Source: Oryzias latipes
Lineage: Eukaryota > Chordata > Actinopteri > Beloniformes > Adrianichthyidae
Assembly: GCF_002234675.1 (NCBI RefSeq)
Contig: NC_019879.2
Span: forward strand, 13,024,464 to 13,088,463
Length of the DNA: 64,000 bases
Direction of reading: 5' to 3'
This document shows, piece by piece, positions 47,300 to 58,207 of this stretch. Below the pieces are notes generated by a model. That model was not told where the DNA came from. It saw nothing but the letters and a program-made list of their open reading frames with translations, and did not search any database. Numbering within the stretch: the first letter of the stretch is position 1; each line of letters begins with the position of its first letter. The position numbers and the translations under genes were made by a program.

Positions 47300-47991
47300 A
47301 TCCTTGCTCTGTAAACTTTCTTTTGGACTTTTCTTGCTCTGTGCCTTTCTCATTTAAAAAAAAACAAAACAAAGCAAAACAGAACACTTGTTTAGCAGTT
47401 CAAAAAACACAATCTGCAAATTAAGCGATTTGCTAAACACAACAACAAAACACAGCAACAAGGAACAAACAGCAAATACGGCGATTTGCACACAAAATCA
47501 CATTAACATTCACACACTCTTTTACTTTACTTATTTATAAATGCCGGCTTTTTAATTATCTTTAATTCCTACATCTGAAAGTTATGGTACTGGGATTTTG
47601 TATATCATATCTATTCATACATATATGTATTCTTTTCATTATTTTATTCAACACGGAATTTCAGTCCAACCAAATGGTACGGGATTTCCAGGACCCCGAC
47701 GTCCTTGCCTGATAGTGTCTAGAATTCTCAGGGCTTTACTTCTTTTTAAACACGGAATTTCACGTACTCCGCCGTCCAACCAAATAGTACGTCGTCCGTA
47801 CTTACGGAATTTCACAGGACTCCGTCGTCCTTTCCGTTGTCTTTCTCCTTCGGTATACCGTCAACCTTTTGGACTCCAGCCAACGGGATGGGCACCAGCT
47901 CCAACAAAGGGTTGACTCACCTAGGAGTCAACTGTGGCCACAGTCTCCTGGGGCCCACCACACTCGCTGAAATCCTCAGGTATGTTGGTAT
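47300..47991 (-). other. Retroviral 5' leader
   Basis: Non-coding interval between primer site and gag. It contains three ACGGAATTTCA repeats (about 47654, 47750 and 47803). Packaging role is inferred from position only. Confidence 0.5.
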
Positions 47992-48008
47992 CCAGCTCGA
48001 AGGGACCA
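47992..48008 (-). promoter_or_regulatory. Primer-binding site, tRNA-Tyr-like
   Basis: On the minus strand: TGGTCCCTTCGAGCTGG, 6 bp from the LTR end. It differs from the complement of vertebrate tRNA-Tyr 3' ends (TGGTCCTTCGAGCCGG) by one extra C and one substitution. The assignment rests on my memory of the tRNA sequence. Confidence 0.65.
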
Positions 48009-48014
48009 AATTAA

Positions 48015-48535
48015 TGTTGGGTTAAAACAACCTGCAACATCATAAAAATTCAAAAAGGAAAGATAGACCAACAGACAAAGGTACCTTTACGAGGAGAGCA
48101 GACAGAGATATACCCAGTAAACAATCTCTCTCCACTCTGGCGCAAATTCTGCTGCCTCCTCTTTTAATAAGTTGATTTGGGTTGTCCCTAAGTTACACAT
48201 GCGCTGAGCTCTAAGGAGGGGAAACAGATAAAAACACAGCTGCAGCGCTATCAGAAAACATTTATTACAACATGTCCGTCCTTCCACAGTCTTCTCAAAT
48301 CATCTCTGGACCCGCAAATCCGTTTTTCACAGATAAACTAACACAGAGGGTCCTTCGATTCATTTTAGACACAGCTAACACAGGTTCTCAGGAGAATGCT
48401 AAAAAGACGCAAAGATAAACATTTTCTCCCAAGGGTGTCACCTCCACCTTCCTGTGAAACAGATTTGGACACACACAGACACTTCTGCAAACATGATTAA
48501 ATCACCTATATATATATATATACATATATATATAC

Positions 48536-48631
<96 letters not shown>

Positions 48632-48687
48632 CTAGGTGATGCATAAAATAAGCAAATATGAGATAACCTATATACATTATTCCAACA
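48015..48687 (-). repeat. 5' LTR of the nested retrovirus, with TA expansion
   Basis: Matches 42428-42897 but has about 205 additional bases (48421-48630), including TCTCCCAAGGGTGTCACC and a long (TA)n tract (48507-48630). Confidence 0.92.
48507..48630. repeat. (TA)n microsatellite inside the 5' LTR
   Basis: TA repeat with a few TACA interruptions at its left. Absent from the sister LTR at the matching place (42830). Confidence 0.95.
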
Positions 48688-48692
48688 GGTAG

Positions 48693-49300
48693 CTAGGTGT
48701 CACTGCTCCATCACTGACGTCACGGCTGCAGTAAATCCAGATGGTTATTTATCGGTCCAGCTAATAGTTGGTAAATCTTTTTTTCTTAACTGCAAATGGT
48801 GAAACTTTTCTTCGTGGAGAGTCTCATAGTGGTGCTGAATGTTATATTCTTGGATAACCTGTTGATGACATACCAAGCATGCAGGTTTGCATTCAGCTCC
48901 GTGAACAAATAAAACGCTTTCCATTTTCCTGGAAAGCTTAGCACTTCACTTCATCCTTTTTTTACTTTTTGACAAAATTTTGGTCATTAGGGTGTCAATA
49001 CTGATCATCCTTCAGTGATGAAGCTCACGTGGAACCAAACTACTGCCTACCCAGACACATAGCTGTTAGGTTTTTTTTTTTTTGGCACATGCAGAGTTAA
49101 GTTGTTGCAACTGTTAAGCTTTTCCTTTGCTCCCCCTAGTAGCGGAATTGCGCATTTCGGTTATTTCTTTAAAAAATCATAACTCGCCCCAGGAATGGAC
49201 TAGAAACCTGCTTTCTTTTTTAAACATTCTTGTGATTTTTACTCTCCATGTCTGGGCCGGACGAAACCACTTGGCGGGCCGGATATGGCCCGCGGGCCGT
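48693..49300 (-). other. Right part of the 7.9-kb hAT element
   Basis: A hAT non-coding arm with no readable transposase. It ends in GGCGGGCCGGATATGGCC and the terminal repeat. Confidence 0.55.
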
Positions 49301-49324
49301 ATGTTTGACACCCCTGGTTTAAGG

Positions 49325-49780
49325 GCTTGGTGTATGGCAGAGTCTGTGTCTCATTGCTCTTGAGGGTTCCAGAGGTTCCATGCCTCCTGGGATGCCAGTT
49401 CATTGCAGGCATTTGGTGAACAGGCCCACACCTTCTTGGAGTTCTGCCCCTAGGTGGTCCACCTCTGGACCCATGTCATCCATTAGGCTGTCAAAGTTTT
49501 TATGGACAGCCCCTAGTCCAATGGCCAGTTCCTCGCAGTAATAGCACAGTCCAGCATCCAACAGTTCCCTGAGTGTACCGCCCTGGAAACCTCCGTCTCT
49601 CACGCCACCTTTCCAGGTCACTGTCCCCTAAATCCTGCGGGGCGAGGGGCGGATTGATAGCCGTCAACACCAAACCTCTTCATAGGTGAGTCATATTTTG
49701 TAAAAGGAAACCAGGCTGGACCTGGCGAAAATGTACCAGACAAATACGACTACTGAGCTTTAGTTGTGAGCCTCAGAAAT
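49325..49780 (-). pseudogene. Older provirus, part upstream of the protease fragment
   Basis: Frame 49400-49621 reads TWKGGVRDGGFQGG and LLDAGLCYYCEELAIG on the minus strand. This is probably the gag/pro side of the same provirus whose protease piece lies at 41217-41405. I cannot assign a named domain. Frames are short and broken. Confidence 0.4.
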
Positions 49781-49904
49781 TTTATTTATATATTTAATTT
49801 TATTTATTTTATTTTTGTTACCTTTTTGCCAAGCCTCTGTCAGCTGCAAACCAATTAACTGTTTATTGATGTCTTCCAATTTATTGTCTTCCTTCTTACA
49901 GTAA

Positions 49905-50772
49905 CCCTTGTGCTATCTTAGATGACCCCACCCTTACATTCACGTGTTCTCCCTACCATGACAAAGGTGGATGAAGGTGGAAAGATTTCATGCAATCCAT
50001 GGACACCAGTGAAGATCACAAATCATTGAAGAAAAAAGGTTTAACGCAGTCTAGATCAGTGTTTTTCAACCTTTTCTGAGCCACGGCGCACTTTAACCCT
50101 GACAAAAATACCGCGACACACCAACACCCAAAAAAAACAGAAGCAGAAATTCATGGTCTGTATTGATCGACAACCCCCCCCCCCCCACCCCCCGCAGTCT
50201 CACGTGCATTTTTGTGATAATTGTGGCAGAAAAAGCAGGAAGTTGCGGCTGTTTTTTTGTAAGAGATGAACCACCAGCTATAGACGAGCTTTAGCTGGTA
50301 TTTTTGTTAGAACTGAGCGACTTTATCAGCAGAATTAAGAACAAGGAAGTGAAGACTTTAACCACTTCTGATTGGTCAGACTGATCACATGTGATTAAGC
50401 TTTCAAGAATGATTGGCGGAGACAGTTAAAGGGGCGGGACTTTTCCTTACACAGTTATAGCTGCAGCTAAATCGTGGTACCGTCATTCTTATCAAAATGT
50501 CTTTAATAGAATTAAATAAAAACAAAGAAAAAGTAATTTTAAGATCTTTTATGTTCCTAACTACTCAGTGTTTTATTAGGGCCAGTTTGGATGAACACAG
50601 AGCTGATTTCCTGGAGATGGGAAATGTTTTTAGATCAGTGAATGAGGGCAATTTCCCACGGCACACTTAACCATCTTCCACGGCACACTAGTGTGCTGCG
50701 GCACACTGGTTGAAAAACACTGGTCTAGATGACCCCACTCCCAATGTTAAAGTGCCTAGGATAGCACAAGGG
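49905..50772 (+). mobile_element. piggyBac-type MITE split by a hAT MITE
   Basis: Starts CCCTTGTGCTATC after GTAA and ends GATAGCACAAGGG before TTAA (50773-50776). The interior (ATCACAAATCATTGAAG) matches the family. A 666-bp hAT element interrupts it after GTCTAGAT. Confidence 0.85.
50057..50722. mobile_element. hAT-type MITE (CAGTGTTTTTCAACC ends)
   Basis: Left CAGTGTTTTTCAACC and right GGTTGAAAAACACTG are perfect complements. Exact 8-bp duplication GTCTAGAT at 50049-50056 and 50723-50730. Subterminal GGCGCACTT and ACGGCACAC repeats are present. No coding capacity. Confidence 0.95.
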
Positions 50773-50838
50773 TTAAACGTGTTAATCCACAAAGTTTTCT
50801 CACTTTCAGGTGCATTTGTTATAGTTTGGCATTGTTAA

Positions 50839-50899
50839 CCCTTGTGCTATCCTAGGCACTTTAACATTGGGAGTGGGGTCATCTAAGATAGCACAAGGG
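50839..50899. mobile_element. 61-bp minimal piggyBac-type MITE
   Basis: Flanked by TTAA on both sides (50835-50838 and 50900-50903). It consists of the two ends of the family joined (CCCTTGTGCTATCC ... GATAGCACAAGGG) around GCACTTTAACATTGGGAGTG. Confidence 0.88.
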
Positions 50900-50903
50900 T
50901 TAA

Positions 50904-53470
50904 ATGACACCAGCATGCACAGACACTCCTCTGCACCATTTGCAGAAACTTTAAAACAAACCGCTCTGGGAAACTCAAGGCTGCAGACCTGCAGCTGTGA
51001 GGAGAGGCTGGTGAACTCTAGTATGTGTGTCCAAACACTAGAACTGATTAAAATTTTTCTGATGCACCTTCGGTGGCCAGAAAGCATTGTCTGTTCAAAC
51101 CTCAAAAGCTTTTTCCCTTTATTTATTTATTTTTTTGAGTCTTATCGAAACTATTCGTGTGTCTGGAAAAGTTGGGCTCGAACTAACAGCATTTCTTTGA
51201 AGTGTGATTCCGGAAAAAGTTTCCTGACAAATATCCATGCTCTACAGAAATGACATCACCTGTTTTATAGTTAGAGATTTAGGAACCTCTAAAACGGCAG
51301 CTTTCTGTTCATCTAAAAATAGTGCTGTTTTTTTTTAAGTATGTATGTGTGTGCTGTATGTCCATCATCCTGTTCAATAAGCAGTTCCAAGACGAACCTG
51401 CTTTGTCACAGATCCCTGTCCGAAGTGCATCTCATTTTCCTGTTTTTTCTGACACCCCCAGAGGGAAGACGTTGCCTTTCTTCACTGCTCTGTCCTGTCA
51501 GACATCATCAGATCCTCCTTGTTCCGTTTCATTTGCCTTTGCATACGCTGGTTCCCCAATCACCTCTGAGCTCATGCTTTCCCCAGAGCCCCTGCTTCTC
51601 TTTATCTACCTTTAGTCACGTCGTCAACACATCTTCAATTAAACAAAAACACAATTCACACACACAACTACAATTGGTTTGTTAAAACGCAGACAAAGCA
51701 AAGAACCAAAACTTTTAACACAATAAAAACTTCTACACAAAAGCACAAAATACACAACACACACTTAAGGATCTTAACCCCTAAACAAAATAAAGCATTC
51801 TAATGAAATAAATGCATTAGTATGTAATTAGTATTAACTTTCATGCCCCCCCCCCCCCCCCCCTTGTCTGTCTTTTTGTCACACACATCCAGACTCCATT
51901 TGTGCACCCGCTCCACCAGCAAATAGATACGCGGCAACATGCAGCTGCACCTGCTTCTCTGTGCAAAACCTCAATCCTACGCTCCCTTACAAAATAATAT
52001 TACAAAACATTCCTATTCTAATTTATAATTCCTCAACAACGTCAGGCTTATAAAGAGGACAAGTTTATCAAACAGTTTAGGATAAAAAGTTGTTGCAGTT
52101 GGTTCAGACATCAGCTGCTCCTCCTTTGCCAGCAGAATTTCTTTTCTGTCTGTGTCTTCCAGGTCTTTTTATTTTTATTTATTTTACTTTCTTTTTGCGT
52201 GACCCTCATTGACACTTTATCTAACAGATTTCTGGAATGCTGGGGAAATCCAGAAAGAATTTTTTAAAGACCAGTAATAGTGCACTTCATCATATGTTCT
52301 GCACTTTGCCACCACACCGCCAGCCGAGACTTCTAAAACTGCACCCTTATGCTTCTCTCCGGCCCATCCGGGCCCCAACCATCATCATTAGTTTTCCTGT
52401 CAAATTCTCCCTCAATAATCTATATATATAGCACGACAAGCTTTAAATGCCGGCATATTGTTATCTATTATTCTACTGCAGTATTTATGTGTTTATTAAT
52501 ACTATATCCTAAATGCATATATTGTATAAAGTTTATTATTAAACTATAATATTTATGTGTTTATTAATATTATATCCTAATCCAGAGGTCTGTGCTCCTA
52601 CTTCAACAGACCCCTGCATTGTGTTGACACCATCAGGTTTCCAGCAGATGTTTATCTAAAACACCATTGTTAACCTAGAGCGCTCACTCCTTTGATTTTC
52701 TTGCGCGTTTGGTTCCTCAACTTTTCTGTAGTTTCTTGGGACTGGCCAATTTGTTTTTTCGCTCAATCTTCAGATTTCTTTCAAGTTTGGTCTCAGATTG
52801 TTTCTTGAGACTGTCCAATTTCTTTTTTCCGCTCACCAGTATCTCGCCGTTTTTGGTCTCTCAACTTTATTCTATAGTTTCTTGAGCCTACTCAGTTTTG
52901 AAATTCAGGGGTCCTCAACTCCCCAGGCTCCGAACCTAGTAAACCAGCCTCCCGTCAGAGAACTGTTGGAGCCACCACCTCAAGGACTGAATTTGGGGGT
53001 CCTCATCTCCCCAGGAATCGTTCAAACCCAGTAAACCAGCCCCCCATCAGAGTACTGTTGGAGCCACCACCTCAAGGATAATTAATCACTAATTTCTTTC
53101 TTTAATTTTGTAAACTTAAACTTCACTTTTATTCTGTAAACTTCGACTTCACTTTTCTTCTTGGCACTTCAACTTTACTTTTCTGAAAAACTGTACTTTT
53201 CCCAAATGCGAACTCTACACTTTTCTGAGTTACTCACTTTGTGGACATCACAGACTTCATTTGGCCACGCCCAAAGCCGAATTTGGTGGAACAGGTTTCT
53301 GCTTACCTTTGTAGGGTACACCTGTGTCATCGGTCCACTCGTGAGAAACCCTTCATCCAGGCCAAACTACTCCGGAAAACCGTCCTCAACCACCCCGTCC
53401 GTGCCTCCAAATTGTTGCCGTCTCATCCGGCCTTCGCAGATTTGGATGGTTCAGGACGTCCAAGAATGAA
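50904..53470 (-). other. Probable retroviral remains, largely unassigned
   Basis: Frames here are short. 51846-51863 is a C run. The texture at 51300-52330 and 52580-53470 resembles retroviral gag and leader/LTR sequence on the minus strand, perhaps the 5' side of the older provirus at 41217/49325, but no motif, primer site or LTR pair was found. A direct repeat occurs: AGAGAACTGTTGGAGCCACC at about 52957 recurs as AGAGTACTGTTGGAGCCACC at about 53048. Confidence 0.35.
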
Positions 53471-53905
53471 ATGTGCAGTTTGAGAAACGAAAAGACACAC
53501 AAGAGTCTGCATAAATATTCAAAATTTTTGCAAAAGGGCAGAGGTGGAAAAACACAACCTGTTAATGCTGTCAAAGATTGTATCCAGGAAGGTTGCCTAA
53601 CTCCATCTATGAAAACTGGACTGATATTCTTATTCCCTGAACCAAATAAGGACTTGACAAAATTAGATTGGAGGCCCATCACACTTCTGTGTAATGATTA
53701 TAAACTATTGGCACTGTTTTATGCAAACAGGATTAAACTGGTTATAGACAAAGTAGTGGATAGTTTTTTACCTGCCTTTATAAAATGAAGAAATATACAA
53801 AATAATGTTAGATTAGTTCTGGACATGATGGATTATCAGTCTATGCTAGAAACAGAAAGTCTCATTATATTTATTGACTATTTCAAAGCCTTTGATTCTG
53901 TAGAA
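53471..53905 (+). pseudogene. L1-like RT, N-terminal part
   Basis: The open frame of 105 residues contains IQEGCLTPSMKTGLIFLFPE and WRPITLLCNDYK. A stop at 53786-53788 separates it from the LIIFIDYFKAFDS segment. Similar to the fragment at 19300-19795, but a different copy. Confidence 0.85.
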
Positions 53906-54428
53906 CAGTGGTCCCCAACCTTTTTGTCACCGCGGACCGGTACAACGCAAGGCATGTTTACTGCGGACCGGTGTGTGTGTGTGTGTGTGGGGGGGGCAAT
54001 TTTGAAGGCTTCATCGCCGGTCACCGCATATTACGCACATCGGGTTTGGTGCGTTGCGATTGCCCGTGGCGATAAATCCATATTTTAAATAGGTTTCTTG
54101 ATACTGCCTGTTAAAGGCAGATTTCCCTTTTTTAGCGGGTGCAAGTTCCTTCATTGGACCATTTCTCCTTGTCAAGGCAACTTTCTAAAGAAGTTTGTTT
54201 TTTGCTCATTTTGGTTTTTTGGGTTTAATTTTAGCGGGGTGTATCACGTGATGTTTTGTGTCGCGACTTTGACGTGCGTTAAGTGTGAAGGATGTTACAG
54301 AGAGAATCCGGTCACTTTTCAAAATAAAACTTTTTTTTTCGGAAAAAAAAAACATTAATGGAAAGTATTTTTTCTTTCTGTGCGTCCCGGTGCCAAGTGT
54401 CCCGCGGCCCGGTGGTTGGGGACCACTG
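53906..54428. mobile_element. hAT-type MITE (CAGTGGTCCCCAACC ends)
   Basis: Left CAGTGGTCCCCAACC, right GGTTGGGGACCACTG. Exact 8-bp duplication CTGTAGAA at 53898-53905 and 54429-54436. It carries a (GT)n tract and GGACCGG motifs near both ends. It interrupts the RT frame just after DSVE. Confidence 0.96.
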
Positions 54429-54483
54429 CTGTAGAACATAACTGTGAGGAAACTGGAGATTCTAAACAGGACTGTAAAATAGG

Positions 54484-55845
54484 TAAATTAGGTTCGTTCC
54501 CCTTGAGCTTCCTGCACACAGAAATGAATGAATAATGACTCAGAGACAGTTACTTATCTTTTGTGGAGGTTTTACTTCGTACAAACACGAAGGGGACAGA
54601 CAGATGAACATGGTGCATTCAAAGTCCGAACCAACGAGCTCAGAGATGGGCTTGGTATATAAAGCCTGCATTTGCACATTCAGAAGATCGTCGTTTTTAA
54701 CCTGTGCTTGGGCCAGCTGGAGTTTAGATTTACTGCACTTATTGCCCTGAGAGTTGAAACTTAGAAAGATTAGCAGACATGTCCATTAAAGTTAGTGAAC
54801 CAGAGATCCTCAAGAATGCTTTTAAGGGGTCAATCCTGATTTACAAGCAGAAATGCAGGGACCTGAGAAGTGGGGTCAGAAGGCTGCAATCAAACTGTTT
54901 ATTAACAGGGGAGAGTGAACTAAAAAAGGGAAGGCGGCACCAGCCATCTGAGTCTGATCATGTTTATTCAAGAGGGAGGTGTGTCCTGCACAAAATGATC
55001 CACGTCTGCTTTGTAAGAAATGATACTTTCTATAGCTTTTTCTGAACATCAACCCTTGTCCATGTCCTAAACACTAAAATACACACTAAAATACACACTA
55101 AAACACGACCTATTTTTATTCTGAGAGCATAGAAAGTCCTTACATCTGCTTACAACGGAGAAATCACCCCTCCTTTTTGCGAGTTTTCATCCGCCTGTCT
55201 GCAGGCTCGGGCACGCGCACTCTGACCTGTGAGGCTGCTCCCCCCTCCTTCTGTTCGGTCCTGCACTCTGAGGCTGCTTAACCTTCCATGAAATCCAGAA
55301 TCTTTAACCCATTTATCCAAATACTTGATTAATGTCTGATCCTGACTTTCCACATACTTCCAAACTTTATGAAAAGCTTTCTGGACCTGATCAATGTGCT
55401 TTCTTACTGTCTTTGTTAGATTTTGCGAATGAGTCCCACCCATCTTTATCAGGTGTATGATCGATGATCAGCCACAAACACCCTCAGGAATTCAGCGATC
55501 ACATCAAGCTCCTACAAAGATAGTCTTTGCCGACTTAGCTGTCCTGAGAACCAGCTTCTCAATTTCAATCACAAACCAGAGTTCCCACCCAAGTAACCCG
55601 TTTTATGGGTTTTAAGGTTGCTGCTGGAGAGGAGCCCCAAGGCTAAAGTGAAGATAAGTCTGAGGCCTCCTCAGCAGATCACACATGCACAGAAAAAGGG
55701 AGTATGAGAATAAACTGTGAGGAAAATAGCTTGGCTGTGCTGTCTTCAAATGTAATATAATTTTGAGATGACAATACATGCTTAGTGAATTAAGTTTAAA
55801 CCATTATTGTAATAAAAGTTAAAGGCAGTTTCTAACTATTCTTCA
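54484..55845 (-). mobile_element. Endogenous retrovirus, doubly deleted
   Basis: Minus-strand order: LTR U3-like part (55690-55845), leader and gag (54695-55608), then LTR R-U5-like part (54484-54693). The two LTR parts match the LTR at 31785-32332. This order fits a provirus that lost R-U5-primer site on one side and pol-env-U3 on the other. It lies inside the L1-like LINE. Confidence 0.75.
55150..55443 (-). pseudogene. Retroviral Gag N-terminal fragment (second copy)
   Basis: 97 residues starting MGGTHSQNLTKTVRKH (glycine 2 suited to myristoylation), then LIKYLDKWVKDSGFHGRL and a basic tail, ending in a stop. Nearly the same as 16987-17190, which has lost the first 30 residues through a frame break. 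Confidence 0.78.
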
Positions 55846-55849
55846 CAAT

Positions 55850-56903
55850 AACTTTTTATTTCCAATGCTGGAACATTTTGGATTGGAAAAATTTTTTGCT
55901 CAATTATAAAAATGGTCTATTCTGAAATTTACAGTTACATCACTGTTAACTCAGAATTAACACGTAACAATGTAACACGTAAATGTAACATGTGGAATAA
56001 GGCAAGGACGTCCAATGTCACCAATAATTTTCCTTCTATGCACTCAACTCCTAGCATACTTAATTCTGAACAACCCTAATTTTCAAGGCATTAAAGTTTT
56101 TGATTATGAGTTCCGCCTCAGTCTGTTTGCAGATGATACAGTATTTTTTCTAAAAGACAAAAACATGGTAACGAAAGCCCAGCAAATTATTTCCATTTTC
56201 TCAAAAGCTTCTGGCCTTTGACTAAACTTACAAAAATATGAATTACTCCCCCTGTACTCGTCTGAAAAAAATAAATGTTTTCAATCTCAGTAAAACACAA
56301 AGTGAAATATTTAGGAATTAAATTAATTAGAAAACAACAACAGAAAAGAAGAAAGAAAAAGAAGAAAAAAACCATGATGGAAAAAAATTGGAAAAAAATC
56401 AAATGCAAAAATCCTTAAATCATTGGTTAATCAGAGATTTAACCATTTTTGGAAGAAATTTGTTGTCCAAATCAGAAGGAATTTCAAAATTAATATACCA
56501 ATGCAAATCTCTCTACATTAACCCAAAGAATGTCAAAAAAAGTAACTCAATCATTTATAAATTTATTTGGAGAAATAAGACCCATTACGTCAGAAAATCT
56601 CAACTAATTAAGGAATATAATTTGGGAGGTATAAAGATGACTGATTTTGAATCAATGTTTGGAACCTTTAAAATAAAATGGTTCAAAGACTTTATGGCTA
56701 ACCTTGACTCAATATGGTTTCATATTACCAAAAACATCTTCAAAAAAGTAGGTGGATTAGATTTTTTGCTTAGATGTGACTTTGAAATTTCCAAACTTCC
56801 TATACAATTTCAGAATTTCACAAACAGGTACTTTTCCACTGGAAAATTATATTTAGTCATAATTTTACCCCTCACTGCGCCACCCTGTGGAACAACAGAG
56901 TAA
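55850..56903 (+). pseudogene. L1-like RT catalytic part and ORF2 C-terminal region
   Basis: Frame 56015-56221 has LSLFADDTVFFL with the FADD catalytic pair (residues 38-41), preceded upstream by GIRQGRP. Frame 56388-56903 (171 residues) reads WLIRDLTIFGRNLLSKSEGI, IYKFIWRNKTHYVRKSQL and GGIKMTDFESM, the conserved region after RT in fish L1-like ORF2. The two frames are separated by an A-rich insert with stops. Confidence 0.85.
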
Positions 56904-57082
56904 TTACCACAAACAGGAAGACAATGTTTCATCAGAATTGGTTTGACCAAAAGATTCTTTTTGTGATATTCTCGATTCAAATGTAGAAATTCTTCAGTAA
57001 AGATACTTCAAAAGCAAATATGATATTGAACGCTCAACCGAAGAATTTCAGAAAACCTGCAGAGCAATTCCAATTGCTTTAA

Positions 57083-57287
57083 CCCTTGTGCTATCTTAGA
57101 TGACCCCACCCTTGCATTGACGTGTTCTCCCTACCATAACAAAGGTGGGTAAAGGTGGAAAGATTTCATGTAATCCATGGACATCAGTGAGGTTCACAAA
57201 TCATTGAAGAAAAAAGGTTCAGAGCACTGTCTAGTGGGTCTAGATGACCCAACTCCCAACATTAAAGTGCCTGGGATAGCACAAGGG
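57083..57287 (+). mobile_element. piggyBac-type MITE
   Basis: 205 bp with CCCTTGTGCTATC and GATAGCACAAGGG ends. Flanked by TTAA (57079-57082) and TTAC (57288-57291). Inserted in L1-like ORF2. Confidence 0.9.
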
Positions 57288-57529
57288 TTACTACATTTTT
57301 AAAAAATACAATATTGTCTTCCAATGTTTAAATTAAACTACCAAATTTAGTAATAGGAGAAATAAAACTTAGTGAAAAAAATGTGATGATAAAGACCTAA
57401 ACAAATCCTTTAAAGGTAAATTATACCATAACTTTAATAGAAAGGGAAATATAAAATAACTGAGACACCTGTCACATCGGGTGCTCAACTATGGAAATTC
57501 ATAAAATGGCCAGTGGTTCCCCAAATTAA

Positions 57530-57734
57530 CCCTTGTGCTATCTTAGATGACCCCACCCTTACTTTGACGTGTTATTCCTACCATGAAAAAAGTGGATAAA
57601 GGTGGAAAGATTTCATGTGATCCATGGACATCAATGAAGATCACAAATCATTGAAGAAAAAAGGTTCAGCGCACTGTCTAGTGGGTCTAGATGTCCCAAC
57701 TCCCAATGTTAAAGTGCCTAGGATAGCACAAGGG
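57530..57734 (+). mobile_element. piggyBac-type MITE, second copy nearby
   Basis: Also 205 bp, same orientation, TTAA (57526-57529) and TTAC (57735-57738). Very similar to the copy 243 bp upstream. Confidence 0.9.
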
Positions 57735-57739
57735 TTACA

Positions 57740-58185
57740 GAAATGCAGTTCAGACTTATAAACAATTACCACCCATCGGCAGAGATATTGAGGAATAGGT
57801 TTGGCTTTGAGGTTGATCCGTGTGATTTCTGTCATACAGCCCCAGAAACAACCAGACACCTAGTTTTTTTCATGTCAAGGGATCCAAAGATTCTGGCAAG
57901 ATTTTAATAATTGGCTTAGTCAAAGAATTAACATCATACAATTCACAGAAAAATATATTTTGTTTTATAACAGTAAGTTGTCAAAAGAGACAACAAAATT
58001 AGTGAACATCCTCCTGATTTGGGGAAAATGTCATATTCATAAGAAAAAGTGGAAAAAAGATCAGCCGAATTTCCTGTGTTTTAAAAATAAAGTCAGACTG
58101 TATTCATCCTCATTGAAATGTATTCAGAACTCGAGTCCTTTCATTGATGACATTTGTAATTCTGCAACAGAATAGTTACAGATCT
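57740..58185 (+). pseudogene. L1-like ORF2 C-terminal end
   Basis: Contains CHTAPETTRH (frame-shifted knuckle), QRFWQDFNNWLSQRI and, in 57960-58175, ETTKLVNILLIWGKCHIHKK, ending in TAG near 58173. Confidence 0.8.
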
Positions 58186-58207
58186 AGGGTCCAGATTGTT
58201 GTTTGCC

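Larger units (their letters stand above)
42428..48687 (-). mobile_element. Endogenous retrovirus, near full structure
   Basis: Minus-strand provirus of 6.26 kb. It has LTRs at both ends starting TGTTGGAATAATG and ending (C)TAACA/CCAACA, and a 5-bp duplication GGTAG at 42423-42427 and 48688-48692. A primer site, leader, gag, RT/RNase H, integrase and env relics follow in the expected order. Over about 390 aligned LTR bases, I count roughly a dozen differences, so it is not recent but not ancient. Every coding region is damaged. It sits inside a hAT element. Confidence 0.93.
41414..49316 (-). mobile_element. hAT element, 7.9 kb including a nested retrovirus
   Basis: Left end CAGGGGTGTCAAACTCA, right end TTTGACACCCCTG. 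Exact 8-bp duplication GTTTAAGG at 41406-41413 and 49317-49324. Subterminal GGGGGCCACATTC and GGGCCGGATATGGCC are mirrored. Without the 6.26-kb retrovirus, it is about 1.6 kb. It keeps fragments of a transposase on the minus strand (41896-42420). Confidence 0.93.
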
